DNA of 55,864 nucleotides from Coriobacteriia bacterium. Lineage in GTDB: Bacteria; Actinomycetota; Coriobacteriia; Coriobacteriales; RUG033. A program made the position numbers and the translations under genes. The stretch lies in assembly GCA_015655215.1 (NCBI GenBank), contig JAATFL010000010.1, positions 1 through 55,864 of the forward strand, in the 5' to 3' direction. Positions within the stretch are counted from its first letter, which is position 1; each line of letters starts with the position of its first letter. The notes beneath the pieces were generated by a model. It was not told the origin of the DNA. It saw only the letters and a program-made list of their open reading frames with translations, and did not search any database. Positions 7,095 to 14,235 of the stretch are shown here, piece after piece.

Positions 7095-7124
7095 TTGCCT
7101 AAGGCATAGTATTACCTTAGGCAA
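7095..7124 (+). other. replication origin stem-loop with nonanucleotide TAGTATTAC
   Basis: A perfect 10-bp stem, TTGCCTAAGG (7095-7104) with CCTTAGGCAA (7115-7124), holds a 10-base loop. TAGTATTAC lies at 7107-7115. This is exactly the nonanucleotide of circoviruses and nanoviruses, where Rep nicks between TAGTATT and AC (here 7113/7114). The stem-loop is 117 bases ahead of the CRESS-type rep and directly followed by iterons. The match of stem, loop and adjacent Rep makes this a strong call. Confidence 0.92.
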
Positions 7125-7227
7125 CTTCTGTGTTTTGTGTTTTTTCCCTCAATTTCCCTGGTAGATGCCTGTGGATATCTCATTTTAACTTCTGTGTTTC
7201 GTGTGTTTTCTCTTAACTTCTGTGTTT
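7123..7227 (+). repeat. three 13-bp iterons beside the origin
   Basis: AACTTCTGTGTTT occurs exactly at 7123-7135, 7187-7199 and 7215-7227. The first overlaps the origin stem by two bases, and the other two lie just ahead of rep. Each is followed by a T-rich run. In CRESS viruses short repeats beside the stem-loop are the specific Rep-binding sites. The last copy is close to the rep ribosome site, so Rep binding could also repress rep. Confidence 0.8.
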
Positions 7228-7240
7228 TTTGGAGGTTTGG

Positions 7241-8182
7241 ATGAATGAGGATTTACGTTCTCGAAAGTGGCAGGTGACCATTAATAACCCTGCTGATAGA
7301 AACCAGGGTCATGATTTTTTGAAAGAGGTTCTCTCTCAGTTCAAGGGTTGCATTTATTGGTGCATGTCGGATGAGGTTGGCGAGCAGGGCACGTATCACA
7401 CGCACGTTTACTTCGTCTGTGCGAATGCCGTCAAGTTCTCCGTTGTTCATGGTCGGTTTCCGGGTGCCCATCTTGAGATTGCCAACGGTACCTCTGCTGA
7501 GAATCGTGACTATATCTACAAGTTGGGCAAGTGGGTTAACAGTAAAAAGGCTGAGACTAATTTGGAGGGTACGCATGATGAATTCGGTGATTTGCCGATT
7601 GAGAGGCAAGGCGCTCGCAACGATCTCGCTGATTTATACGATTCAATCAAAGATGGATTATCGGACTATGAGATTATTGAATGTAATCCGCAATATATGG
7701 GTAGGCTTGAACAGATAGAGAAGGTTCGCCAGGTCTTGAATTACAACCGCTTCAAATCCGTTTTCCGGGAGTTAGAGGTCACCTACGTGTATGGATTCAG
7801 TGGAACCGGTAAAACCCGCTCAGTGATGGAAAAATACGGCTATGAGAACGTCTTTCGGGTTACCGACTATGAGCACCCTTTCGATGGGTACAAGTCTCAA
7901 GATGTTATCGTGTTCGAGGAGTTCCGTAGTTCTCTCAAGATTCAGGACATGTTGAACTACCTTGATGGGTATCCGCTTGAACTCCCCTGCCGTTACTTGA
8001 ACAAGATTGCTTGCTATACCAAGGTCTTCCTCATTAGCAACCTTGATTTCAATGAGCAGTACCCCGAGATTCAACGCTCCTACCCTACTACCTGGCAGGC
8101 CTTTTGTCGTCGGATTGGCTTGGTCCTCCCCTTCCAAGATTCCCATTCCCTTGATTTGCAGCTTTCTCTTTCCCTTGAGTAG
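7241..8182 (+). CDS. rep: CRESS-DNA-virus-type replication initiator (HUH endonuclease plus SF3 helicase)
   Basis: The 313 residues contain every landmark of circular ssDNA virus Rep. Motif I is WQVTINNP (10-17), motif II is the HUH pair HTH (53-55), and motif III is YIYK (91-94) with Tyr91 the likely nicking residue. The SF3 helicase follows: Walker A GFSGTGKT (185-192), Walker B VIVFEEF (223-229) and motif C FLISN (263-267). Rep would nick TAGTATTAC in the upstream stem-loop, start rolling-circle replication and unwind DNA itself. The ATG at 7241 has GGAGG 5 bases upstream; a TTG at 7229 is in frame but overlaps no ribosome site. The usual filamentous phage pII lacks such a helicase. Confidence 0.95.
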   Translation: MNEDLRSRKWQVTINNPADRNQGHDFLKEVLSQFKGCIYWCMSDEVGEQGTYHTHVYFVCANAVKFSVVHGRFPGAHLEIANGTSAENRDYIYKLGKWVNSKKAETNLEGTHDEFGDLPIERQGARNDLADLYDSIKDGLSDYEIIECNPQYMGRLEQIEKVRQVLNYNRFKSVFRELEVTYVYGFSGTGKTRSVMEKYGYENVFRVTDYEHPFDGYKSQDVIVFEEFRSSLKIQDMLNYLDGYPLELPCRYLNKIACYTKVFLISNLDFNEQYPEIQRSYPTTWQAFCRRIGLVLPFQDSHSLDLQLSLSLE

Positions 8183-8222
8183 TTTCCCATTGATTTTTTA
8201 TTGAAAATCTTGAGATTTTCCC

Positions 8223-8250
8223 TTGACATCCTTTATTCATCCAGTATTAT
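8223..8250 (+). promoter_or_regulatory. sigma-70-type promoter at the right end of the prophage
   Basis: TTGACA (8223-8228) and TATTAT (8245-8250) are 16 bases apart. In the integrated state it reads out through attR into a gene-free region. In the circular form it reads across attP into the ssDNA-binding-like gene about 80 bases on, and then the whole structural operon. Activity is inferred from the near-consensus boxes. Confidence 0.6.
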
Positions 8251-8261
8251 ATCTATTAAAG

Positions 8262-8284
8262 TTTATACTACGCCCCCGTATAAA
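8262..8284 (+). other. inverted repeat beside attR
   Basis: TTTATAC (8262-8268) and GTATAAA (8278-8284) flank a C-rich loop TACGCCCCC. It lies between the promoter and the XerC-side arm of attR, so it would be in the 5' leader of the circular-form transcript, or could take part in folding of attP in ssDNA. Confidence 0.4.
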
Positions 8285-8312
8285 CCAGTACCCAAGATAT
8301 ATTATCATACTT
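8285..8312 (+). other. attR: dif-like XerC/XerD site at right prophage boundary
   Basis: A degenerate left arm CCAGTACCCAA (8285-8295) is followed by centre GATATA (8296-8301) and right arm TTATCATACTT (8302-8312). Centre and right arm match attL except one base. If strands exchanged in the centre, the empty chromosomal site is the good left arm of attL joined to the right arm of attR, and the phage site has the poor left arm. Poor phage arms are known in dif-integrating phages. Confidence 0.72.
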
Positions 8313-8637
8313 TTGTGTATGAGGGATGCATGCGGACCCACGACCCGCGGTCGGAGGCGTGCTCCCAAGAGAGGCACTCGTGCGAGATGCTGACACCTCG
8401 TCACGTACGTGGAGCTTGGGATTGTCTATCCTCATTCGATTGTCATCGCGCTCAACCCATGATGCATTGCAAGGTCCAGGAACGTCCCCCGGATGCTGAC
8501 ATCAAAAATCCCCACATAGGGCCCGTGGGTTGTCCTGAGCGACCAGAGAGCCTCGCATGGTTCCGGTTCATGGGATTACGACTCGCCGGGTCCGACAGAC
8601 GACCTTGCCATCAGAGTGCTGCCACGCGACGCTTGAT

Positions 8638-8692
8638 TGACCCTGCATCAGCACCATGGCATGACACAATCCATGGTGCTGATGCAGGGTCA
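8638..8692. repeat. perfect 22-bp inverted repeat
   Basis: Positions 8638-8659 and 8671-8692 are exact reverse complements, beginning TGACCCTGCATC and ending GATGCAGGGTCA. The 11-base loop is at 8660-8670. No T-run follows on either strand, so it is not a standard terminator. It could be a small mobile-element remnant, a structured RNA or a protein-binding site. Confidence 0.7.
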
Positions 8693-8780
8693 GTGCGTAT
8701 CGGTACTCTCATGACCTCCTTGAAGTCATCGGGAGAACCGGGGCATCCGGTCCGTGCGCGTCAGGGATAGCCATCAATAT

Positions 8781-8794
8781 CGAACATATGTTCG
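8781..8794. promoter_or_regulatory. orphan SOS box (LexA operator)
   Basis: CGAACATATGTTCG (8781-8794) lies in a longer palindrome (8777-8798). It is identical to the box upstream of recA in this window. No gene starts beside it: the gene at 8831 is convergent, and no frame with a ribosome site runs leftward. The sequence identity supports LexA binding; the target is unknown. Confidence 0.7.
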
Positions 8795-8807
8795 ATATAT
8801 TCAGAAC

Positions 8808-8829
8808 GCGATGGGATCGCTGCCATCGC
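8808..8829 (-). terminator. hairpin downstream of the membrane protein gene at 8831
   Basis: GCGATGG (8808-8814) pairs with CCATCGC (8823-8829), directly after the stop of the minus-strand gene. It has no good T-run, so confidence is low. Confidence 0.35.
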
Positions 8830-8830
8830 T

Positions 8831-9694
8831 TCATGCGGACGGCTCCTCATTCGTCATGGATACCGTAACGTAATATGCAGCACTGCCATCGGATATCGTG
8901 TAGACACTCGTTAGCAAAACGACATGTACCGTCCAATATGCCGTCGTATCGTCGATGGTAAGCGCCCCCGTAGAGGTGCCATCGTTCGACGTCACGTTCG
9001 TGGACGTCGTCACCACCGTCGAATCGGCACTGTTGACGAGCTTCTGTTCGGCAAGCGCCAGATCGACACATCCTTGCACGGAGGTCGAATAGTAGTCGGC
9101 ATAACCGAGCATGCACGTATGGTGCTCGCCGTCGTCTCCCGCAGAGGTCTGCAGGAAAATCGTTCCCACCAGGACATCCGACGCGGTTGTGGCGTCTCCC
9201 CCACCGGCCAGGAGGAATGACTCGAAGGCATCGAGATCCACACCACTTCCCAGGACCGCGAAGGAAGTCGAGCTATCGGCGATGGCGGTATCATAGGTCG
9301 TACTGCCGCTATAGCTTTGCCTGAGAGCAGAATCCGTCACTTGGAATAGATCGCCCACCACCGGCGTCGCCCTGACCGCATCCTGGGCTGCCGTGGCCGC
9401 GGCAGCAGCCTCGGCGTCGGCAGCGACGTGCGTCTGATAACTCGTATATGAGACGTATACGTACATCATGAGAAAGACCCCGAGGGCAAGACCCACCAAC
9501 GTGCCCAGATGAAGGATCCTGCGTTCATAGGGTGGTGGGGTCGGGCGGCCAAGGGCGTCGTGAATCGATGCGGGAAGGACCCTGGTCGCAAGGATGACCT
9601 CGGGTGCGACATCCTGCGACGAGGGGGAGCTGAACGGATCGACATGCGATAGAGCCTCGGCAGCGTGTGCTACTACTGTCTTGATGTCAGTCAT
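8831..9694 (-). CDS. single-pass membrane protein of unknown function
   Basis: This 287-residue protein has about 80 cytoplasmic residues, one hydrophobic span (LVGLALGVFLMMYVYVSYTSY), an Ala-rich stretch and an extracellular domain rich in Ser, Thr and Asp. The outer domain has a Cys pair (HTCMLGYADYY, VQGCVDLALAEQKLV). The ATG at 9694 is chosen because GGAGGG lies 4 bases upstream; a GTG 12 bases earlier is in frame. It stands alone between the prophage flank and a divergent DUF362 gene. I recognise no family. Similar layouts occur at 17894 and in RodZ, but I see no clear homology. Confidence 0.65.
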   Translation of the reverse strand: MTDIKTVVAHAAEALSHVDPFSSPSSQDVAPEVILATRVLPASIHDALGRPTPPPYERRILHLGTLVGLALGVFLMMYVYVSYTSYQTHVAADAEAAAAATAAQDAVRATPVVGDLFQVTDSALRQSYSGSTTYDTAIADSSTSFAVLGSGVDLDAFESFLLAGGGDATTASDVLVGTIFLQTSAGDDGEHHTCMLGYADYYSTSVQGCVDLALAEQKLVNSADSTVVTTSTNVTSNDGTSTGALTIDDTTAYWTVHVVLLTSVYTISDGSAAYYVTVSMTNEEPSA

Positions 9695-9864
9695 GGGACC
9701 CTCCACGGTGGTGGTCTCGCGCTAACGCGTAATGAGCGGACTTCTCACAGGATGCGATATGTCCGATACCCTACACTATAGTGGATTTGTTGTCTTCATG
9801 GCGTGAAGATCGCCAACGAGGGTCATGCTATAGGAAGTCTATCGGAACCCATAAGGAGGCTGCG

Positions 9865-11082
9865 ATGTCCCAAACATCAAACGTCTATTTCACCGATATG
9901 CGCGTTCATTCCAACGAGAGCATACCGCTTAAGCTGCAGCGTCTTATCGAGGCCGCCGGCATGGAGACCATCGATTTCGAGGGAAAGTACACCGCGATAA
10001 AGATGCACTTCGGCGAGAAGGGCAACCTTGCGTTTCTCCGTCCAAACTATGCGAAGGTCGTCGTCGACGAGGTCAAGTCCCTCGGAGGGAAGCCGTTCCT
10101 CACCGACTGCAGCACGCTCTACGTCGGGATGCGATCCAATGCCCTCGACCATTTCGACCAGGCGATGGAAAACGGGTTCTCACCCTATTCGACAGGCTGC
10201 CAGATCATCATGGGAGACGGCCTGCGCGGCACCGACGATGTCTCCGTCCCGGTGGAGGGCGGTACCTATGTGAAGGAGGCGAAGATCGGTCGTGCCGTCA
10301 TGGACGCCGACGTGTTCATCTCGCTCACTCACTTCAAGGGCCACGAGAACACCGGTTTTGGCGGAGCACTCAAGAACATCGGCATGGGATGTGGGTCGCG
10401 CGCGGGAAAGATGGAGCAGCACTATGCGGGAAAGCCCACGTTCGACGCTGACATCTGCATCGGATGCGGCAATTGCCTCAAGTCATGCGCCCAAGCCGGG
10501 GCCATCACGATTCATGAACGCACGGAGCAGGAGCGACACGATCTACAACGCCGCTTCGAAGAGCAGGGCTTGCTCACCGCCAGGGGAACGATACGCTCCG
10601 CCCCCGCACGCTATGCGACCATCGACCACGAGTACTGCGTTGGTTGCGGGCGCTGCCTCGGTGCCTGCCCGGTGGGCGCCATCAAGGCGGCTTGGAGCGA
10701 CGATCTCAACGACCCGCTCGGTTTCAAGATTGCGGAGTACACGAAGGCGGTTGTCGGGGGCCGCCCCTGTTTCCATATCAGCATCGTGATCGACGTCTCG
10801 CCCCAATGCGATTGCTTTGGCAGGAACGACGCGCCCATCGTCCCCAACATCGGCATGTTCGCCTCGTTCGACCCCGTGGCACTCGATGTGGCATGTGCCG
10901 ATGCCGTCAACGCACAGCACCCCAACCCTGAAACCGAGCTCACCGAGCACATCTCGGCGCACGGTACGTCATCCGGCGATTACTTCTCCGATCTCGCACC
11001 CAGCACCAATTGGCGTACCTATATGAAATATGCCGAGCAGATCGAACTGGGCAGCACGAGCTATCGGTTGGTGGAGGTCTAG
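9865..11082 (+). CDS. DUF362 domain protein with two 4Fe-4S ferredoxin clusters
   Basis: The N-terminal half carries DUF362 landmarks (KMHFGEKGN, CSTLYVGMRSNA, DADVFISLTHFKGHENTGFGGALKNIGMGC). Two ferredoxin motifs follow: CIGCGNCLKSC from about residue 198 and CVGCGRCLGACP from about 258. The C-terminal CDCFGRNDAP segment completes the family. Such proteins are thought to act in electron transfer or cofactor maturation; the exact role is unknown. It is 405 residues long. The ATG at 9865 follows AAGGAGG; the longer frame from 9781 lacks one. It is monocistronic, ending in a strong hairpin. Confidence 0.88.
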   Translation: MSQTSNVYFTDMRVHSNESIPLKLQRLIEAAGMETIDFEGKYTAIKMHFGEKGNLAFLRPNYAKVVVDEVKSLGGKPFLTDCSTLYVGMRSNALDHFDQAMENGFSPYSTGCQIIMGDGLRGTDDVSVPVEGGTYVKEAKIGRAVMDADVFISLTHFKGHENTGFGGALKNIGMGCGSRAGKMEQHYAGKPTFDADICIGCGNCLKSCAQAGAITIHERTEQERHDLQRRFEEQGLLTARGTIRSAPARYATIDHEYCVGCGRCLGACPVGAIKAAWSDDLNDPLGFKIAEYTKAVVGGRPCFHISIVIDVSPQCDCFGRNDAPIVPNIGMFASFDPVALDVACADAVNAQHPNPETELTEHISAHGTSSGDYFSDLAPSTNWRTYMKYAEQIELGSTSYRLVEV

Positions 11083-11100
11083 CCTCCGCCACGACGAGGC

Positions 11101-11143
11101 AACGAAGAACCGCTCCGTCATGTTGACGGAGCGGTTCTTCGTT
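11101..11143. terminator. 20-bp perfect hairpin between convergent genes
   Basis: Positions 11101-11120 pair exactly with 11124-11143 around TGT. The outer stem is A-rich on one side and T-rich on the other, so it can act in both directions. It serves the DUF362 gene (+) and the uracil permease gene (-). Confidence 0.85.
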
Positions 11144-11186
11144 GCAGGGATGCATCTTTCACCGAACGGCTCGGGGTGAAGCGAAC

Positions 11187-12659
11187 CTAGGCTCTCGTCC
11201 CAGAGCGTCCCAGCCGTAGTCCAGGAGCACTCTGGAAGGTCTGCGTGCAGCGTGCGGCGTCAACGTTCGACATCCCCTTCTGCTGCGACGCGGGGCCAGG
11301 CTCTTCGGCTTTTATCGAGGCCACCTCCAGGCCTTCGGGAGCACCCTGTGACTCGTCCGCAAGGTCATGGGTCTCGAGGCATGCCTTCTCCGCAGGCGTC
11401 GAGGGCGAATCGTCAGGAGCGGTCCGAGGAAGGAGTACGTTGAGCAGAACGCCGACAAGGGCGGAGAGTGCCATTCCCGGGATGGTGTAGTTGCCGATGG
11501 GAATCGAGATGCCCGACGTCTCCATGCCGATGCCGATGATGAGGATCGCCGAGACGATCATCAGGTTGCGGTTGACACTGAAGTCCACCTTGCTCGTCAC
11601 GAGCATGCGCAGGCCATTGCAGGCGATCAGACCGAAGAGCAGCATCGAGACGCCACCGATGACCGATGTGGGTATCGAACGGATCAGCATCTCGAGTTTG
11701 GGACAAAACCCGCCGACGATGAACGCAAGGCCGCCGGCATACCAGAAGACCTGCGTCGCGTAGACGCGCGTGACGGACATGACGCCGATGTTCTCGGCGT
11801 AGGTCGTGGTCGGCGTACCACCGAGGAGGCCAGCGACGATGGTGGCGAGGCCGTCTCCGAGGAGCGACTGCGAAAGCATGGGCGTGTAGTCCTTGCCGAC
11901 GATCTCACCAACGATGAGCAAGTGCCCGATATGCTCGATGATGACGACGAAGGCCACGGGGGCGATGAGGAGGATGGCTCCGATATCCCATGTCGGATGC
12001 TGGAGTTGCGGGAGACCGACCCATGCGGCGCTCATGACCGGTTGAAAATCCACCAGGCCCAGGAAGAGGGCGCAGATGTATCCAACGATGATCCCAAGCA
12101 AGACCGGGATGGTGGAGAAGATGCCCCGGCCGATGCTGGAGAACGCGATGGCGGCCGCGAAGGTTATAAAGGCGGCGATGAACCCGCTCATCACGAACGT
12201 GCTTCCACCGGAGTCGTACGCCATGTTGATGGCTGTTGCGGAAAGGCCGATGCCGATGACGATGATGACGGATCCGACCACGACCGGAGGCAGGATCCTG
12301 TTGATCCATGCCGTACCCGATATCTTGATGATACCGGCGACGATCACGTAGATGATACCGGCGACCACGATGCCCGAGAGGGCCGCGTTCAGACCCTGGC
12401 TGGCACCTACGGCGACGATGGGCGTGATGAATGCAAACGACGAGCCAAGGTAGTTGGGAATCTTGCCCCGTGTGACGAGGAGGTACAGGATCGTACCGAT
12501 TCCCGAGCACATGATGGCCAGTGATGGCGAGAGACCGGTCAGCACGGGGACAAGCACCGTCGAACCAAACATCGACATGAAATGCTGTAGACCGAGTGGA
12601 ATCGCGAGGCGTACCGGAACCCTGTCCTCGACTCCGATGATGGGACGCTCATGTGTCAT
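11187..12659 (-). CDS. uraA: uracil permease, NCS2 family
   Basis: This 490-residue transporter with about 14 hydrophobic segments imports uracil with protons. The signature GGTPTTTYAENIGVMSVTRVYA-like stretch (about residue 290) is the UraA type of NCS2, as opposed to xanthine or urate permeases. LGLQHFMSMFGSTVLVP near the start is also typical. About 80 polar residues extend the C-terminus. ATG 12659 is preceded by AAGGG; an upstream GTG (12668) is in frame. It follows the purine permease gene on the same strand with 204 bases and a hairpin between. Confidence 0.88.
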   Translation of the reverse strand: MTHERPIIGVEDRVPVRLAIPLGLQHFMSMFGSTVLVPVLTGLSPSLAIMCSGIGTILYLLVTRGKIPNYLGSSFAFITPIVAVGASQGLNAALSGIVVAGIIYVIVAGIIKISGTAWINRILPPVVVGSVIIVIGIGLSATAINMAYDSGGSTFVMSGFIAAFITFAAAIAFSSIGRGIFSTIPVLLGIIVGYICALFLGLVDFQPVMSAAWVGLPQLQHPTWDIGAILLIAPVAFVVIIEHIGHLLIVGEIVGKDYTPMLSQSLLGDGLATIVAGLLGGTPTTTYAENIGVMSVTRVYATQVFWYAGGLAFIVGGFCPKLEMLIRSIPTSVIGGVSMLLFGLIACNGLRMLVTSKVDFSVNRNLMIVSAILIIGIGMETSGISIPIGNYTIPGMALSALVGVLLNVLLPRTAPDDSPSTPAEKACLETHDLADESQGAPEGLEVASIKAEEPGPASQQKGMSNVDAARCTQTFQSAPGLRLGRSGTRA

Positions 12660-12799
12660 GCAGGACACCCTTCTGCATCCATCGCCACAGCTTCCTAGCC
12701 GGAGGACGATGGCTCAAGCCATTAGTAAACTATCGGTGCCTGGATGCGATCTTCTCGACGCATGCCGACAAGAGGTATGGCGGCCGACGCGGAAAGTCT

Positions 12800-12843
12800 C
12801 ACCAGAGGGACGTGGTCCTTCAAGGATCCATACCCCTCTGGTG
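12800..12843 (-). terminator. hairpin between purine and uracil permease genes
   Basis: CACCAGAGGG (12800-12809) pairs with CCCTCTGGTG (12834-12843). The loop holds a smaller TCCTT/AGGA stem. It starts 20 bases after the purine permease stop and lies in the leader of the uracil permease gene, so it could be a terminator or an attenuator. Confidence 0.5.
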
Positions 12844-12863
12844 GTTGCAGCGCGACACGATCC

Positions 12864-14180
12864 TTATACGGCAGAGAGAACGAACATGAGGAGGAAGGCG
12901 ATCGAAGCAACCCACATGAGGGGCTTGACCTCCTTGGCCTTGCCCATGATGGCCATGATGATCACGTAGGAGATGAAACCAAGGCCGATGCCATCGGTGA
13001 TGGAGTAGGTCAGGGGAATGGCGAGGATGACGATGAACGCGGGGAAGGCGTGCTCGATGCTCTTCCAGTCGATCTCCCCCACGCCGGTCATCATGAGGTA
13101 GCCCACGAACACGAGGGCGCCTGCGGTGGCCGAATAGGAGACCATCGAGATGATGGGCGTGAGAAACGCGGCGAGGATGAACCCGATGGCGATGATGATG
13201 TTGGAAAAGCCCGTACGGGCCCCGGCGGCCGCGCCCGAGGAGGACTCGACGTAGGTGGTGACCGATGACGCCCCGCAGAAGCCGCCGACCGCCGCCGCAG
13301 CCGAGTCGACCAGCAGGATCCTATCGATATCGGCAACGTCTCCGTTCTTGTCCGTGAACTCGCCCTCCTGACCCACGGCGATGACGGTGCCCATGGTGTC
13401 GAAGAAGTCGGACATCATGATCGAGAACACCGAGAGGAGCAGGATCGGCTCGAGGAAGACCTTGGCGAGGGCCATCGATCCGTCAACGCTTTGGAACGGG
13501 GCGGCGAACGCCGAGAAGTCGAGTCCAAAATTCCAGGTGGTGGGAAGCAGCGTGACACCCATGGGGATACCGATGACCGTGCAGACGATGATGCTCCAGA
13601 AGATATCGCCTTTCACGTGCAGGGCGTGAAGGACGACGACGAGAAGGATGGAGATGATACCGAGGAGTACGGCCGGCTGGGAGAGGGTCCCGAGGGCGAC
13701 CACGGTCGACGAGTTCGTCACGATGATGCCCGAGTCCTTCATTCCGATGAAGGCGATGAACAGGCCGATGCCGATGGCGATGGAACGACGTAGGTTGACG
13801 GGAATCGCATCCATCACCGCCTGACGGAGTCCGCAGAGGACGAGGACCGAGATGACGATACCCTCGAGGAAGACGATCGACATCGCGACTCGCCAATCGA
13901 GCTGCATGCCGATGACGAGGGTGTAGGCGACGACGGCGTTGATGCCCATGCCCGATGCGAGGGCAAGCGGACGGTTGGCGACGAGTCCCATGATGAGGGT
14001 CATGATCGCCGCCGCGAAGCACGTTGCCGTCAAGGCCGCCGAGAAACTCATCCCCGCCGCGACCATCAGCGACGGGTTGACGGCGATGATGTAGGCCATG
14101 GTGAGGAAGGTCGTCAGGCCGCCGATCGTCTCGGTGGAGAAGGAACTCCCCCGTTCCGATATCTTGAAAAACTTGTCCAC
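12864..14180 (-). CDS. purine (adenine/guanine/hypoxanthine) permease, AzgA-like NCS2 family
   Basis: This 438-residue membrane transporter carries AzgA/PbuG landmarks: ETIGGLTTFLTMAYIIAVNP at the N-terminus, ASGMGINAVVAYT, DFFDTMGT and ASSVTTYVESSSGAAAGARTG. It takes up purine bases across the cytoplasmic membrane. The GTG at 14180 follows AGAAGGG by 9 bases; the longer frame to 14285 has no family match. Substrate cannot be told from sequence alone. It sits with a uracil permease and dut, a nucleotide-economy neighbourhood. Confidence 0.88.
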   Translation of the reverse strand: MDKFFKISERGSSFSTETIGGLTTFLTMAYIIAVNPSLMVAAGMSFSAALTATCFAAAIMTLIMGLVANRPLALASGMGINAVVAYTLVIGMQLDWRVAMSIVFLEGIVISVLVLCGLRQAVMDAIPVNLRRSIAIGIGLFIAFIGMKDSGIIVTNSSTVVALGTLSQPAVLLGIISILLVVVLHALHVKGDIFWSIIVCTVIGIPMGVTLLPTTWNFGLDFSAFAAPFQSVDGSMALAKVFLEPILLLSVFSIMMSDFFDTMGTVIAVGQEGEFTDKNGDVADIDRILLVDSAAAAVGGFCGASSVTTYVESSSGAAAGARTGFSNIIIAIGFILAAFLTPIISMVSYSATAGALVFVGYLMMTGVGEIDWKSIEHAFPAFIVILAIPLTYSITDGIGLGFISYVIIMAIMGKAKEVKPLMWVASIAFLLMFVLSAV

Positions 14181-14235
14181 TGCATATCCCTTCTCGTGAT
14201 TACCCCTTATGAGAGCCTGCCTACCGTATCCTTGA

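Larger units (their letters stand above)
2516..8312 (+). mobile_element. integrated filamentous-phage-like (inovirus) element with a CRESS-type Rep
   Basis: The element is bounded by dif-like repeats (core to core 2527-8296, about 5.77 kb). All 13 genes lie on the + strand, are tightly packed and have T-rich codons unlike the host. They encode pVIII-like coat proteins, a signal-peptide plus C-terminal-anchor adsorption protein, a Zot/pI ATPase and a Rep. The circular order Rep, V-like, small membrane proteins, VIII, III, VI, I matches that of Ff phages. No integrase, repressor, excisionase or secretin is visible. Integration therefore probably uses host XerC/XerD, and the lack of a secretin fits a host with no outer membrane. 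The replication module resembles circular Rep-encoding ssDNA viruses. All reading frames are intact, so the element may be active. Confidence 0.88.
8313..8830. other. 518-base region without a convincing gene
   Basis: The longest frame across it (from 8201) starts inside the prophage, has no ribosome site and shows no protein-like pattern. I see no tRNA or riboswitch. It contains the 22-bp inverted repeat (8638-8692), an orphan SOS box (8781-8794) and a terminator-like hairpin (8808-8829). Base composition is back to host level from about 8330. Confidence 0.6.

Noticed and set aside
6897-7164. frames across the zot-rep intergenic region
   Set aside because: They run through the origin hairpin and packaging-like stems and have no ribosome site.
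8201-8770. 189-residue frame crossing attR
   Set aside because: Starts in the prophage without a ribosome site, crosses the attachment site and the 22-bp inverted repeat, and shows no family pattern.
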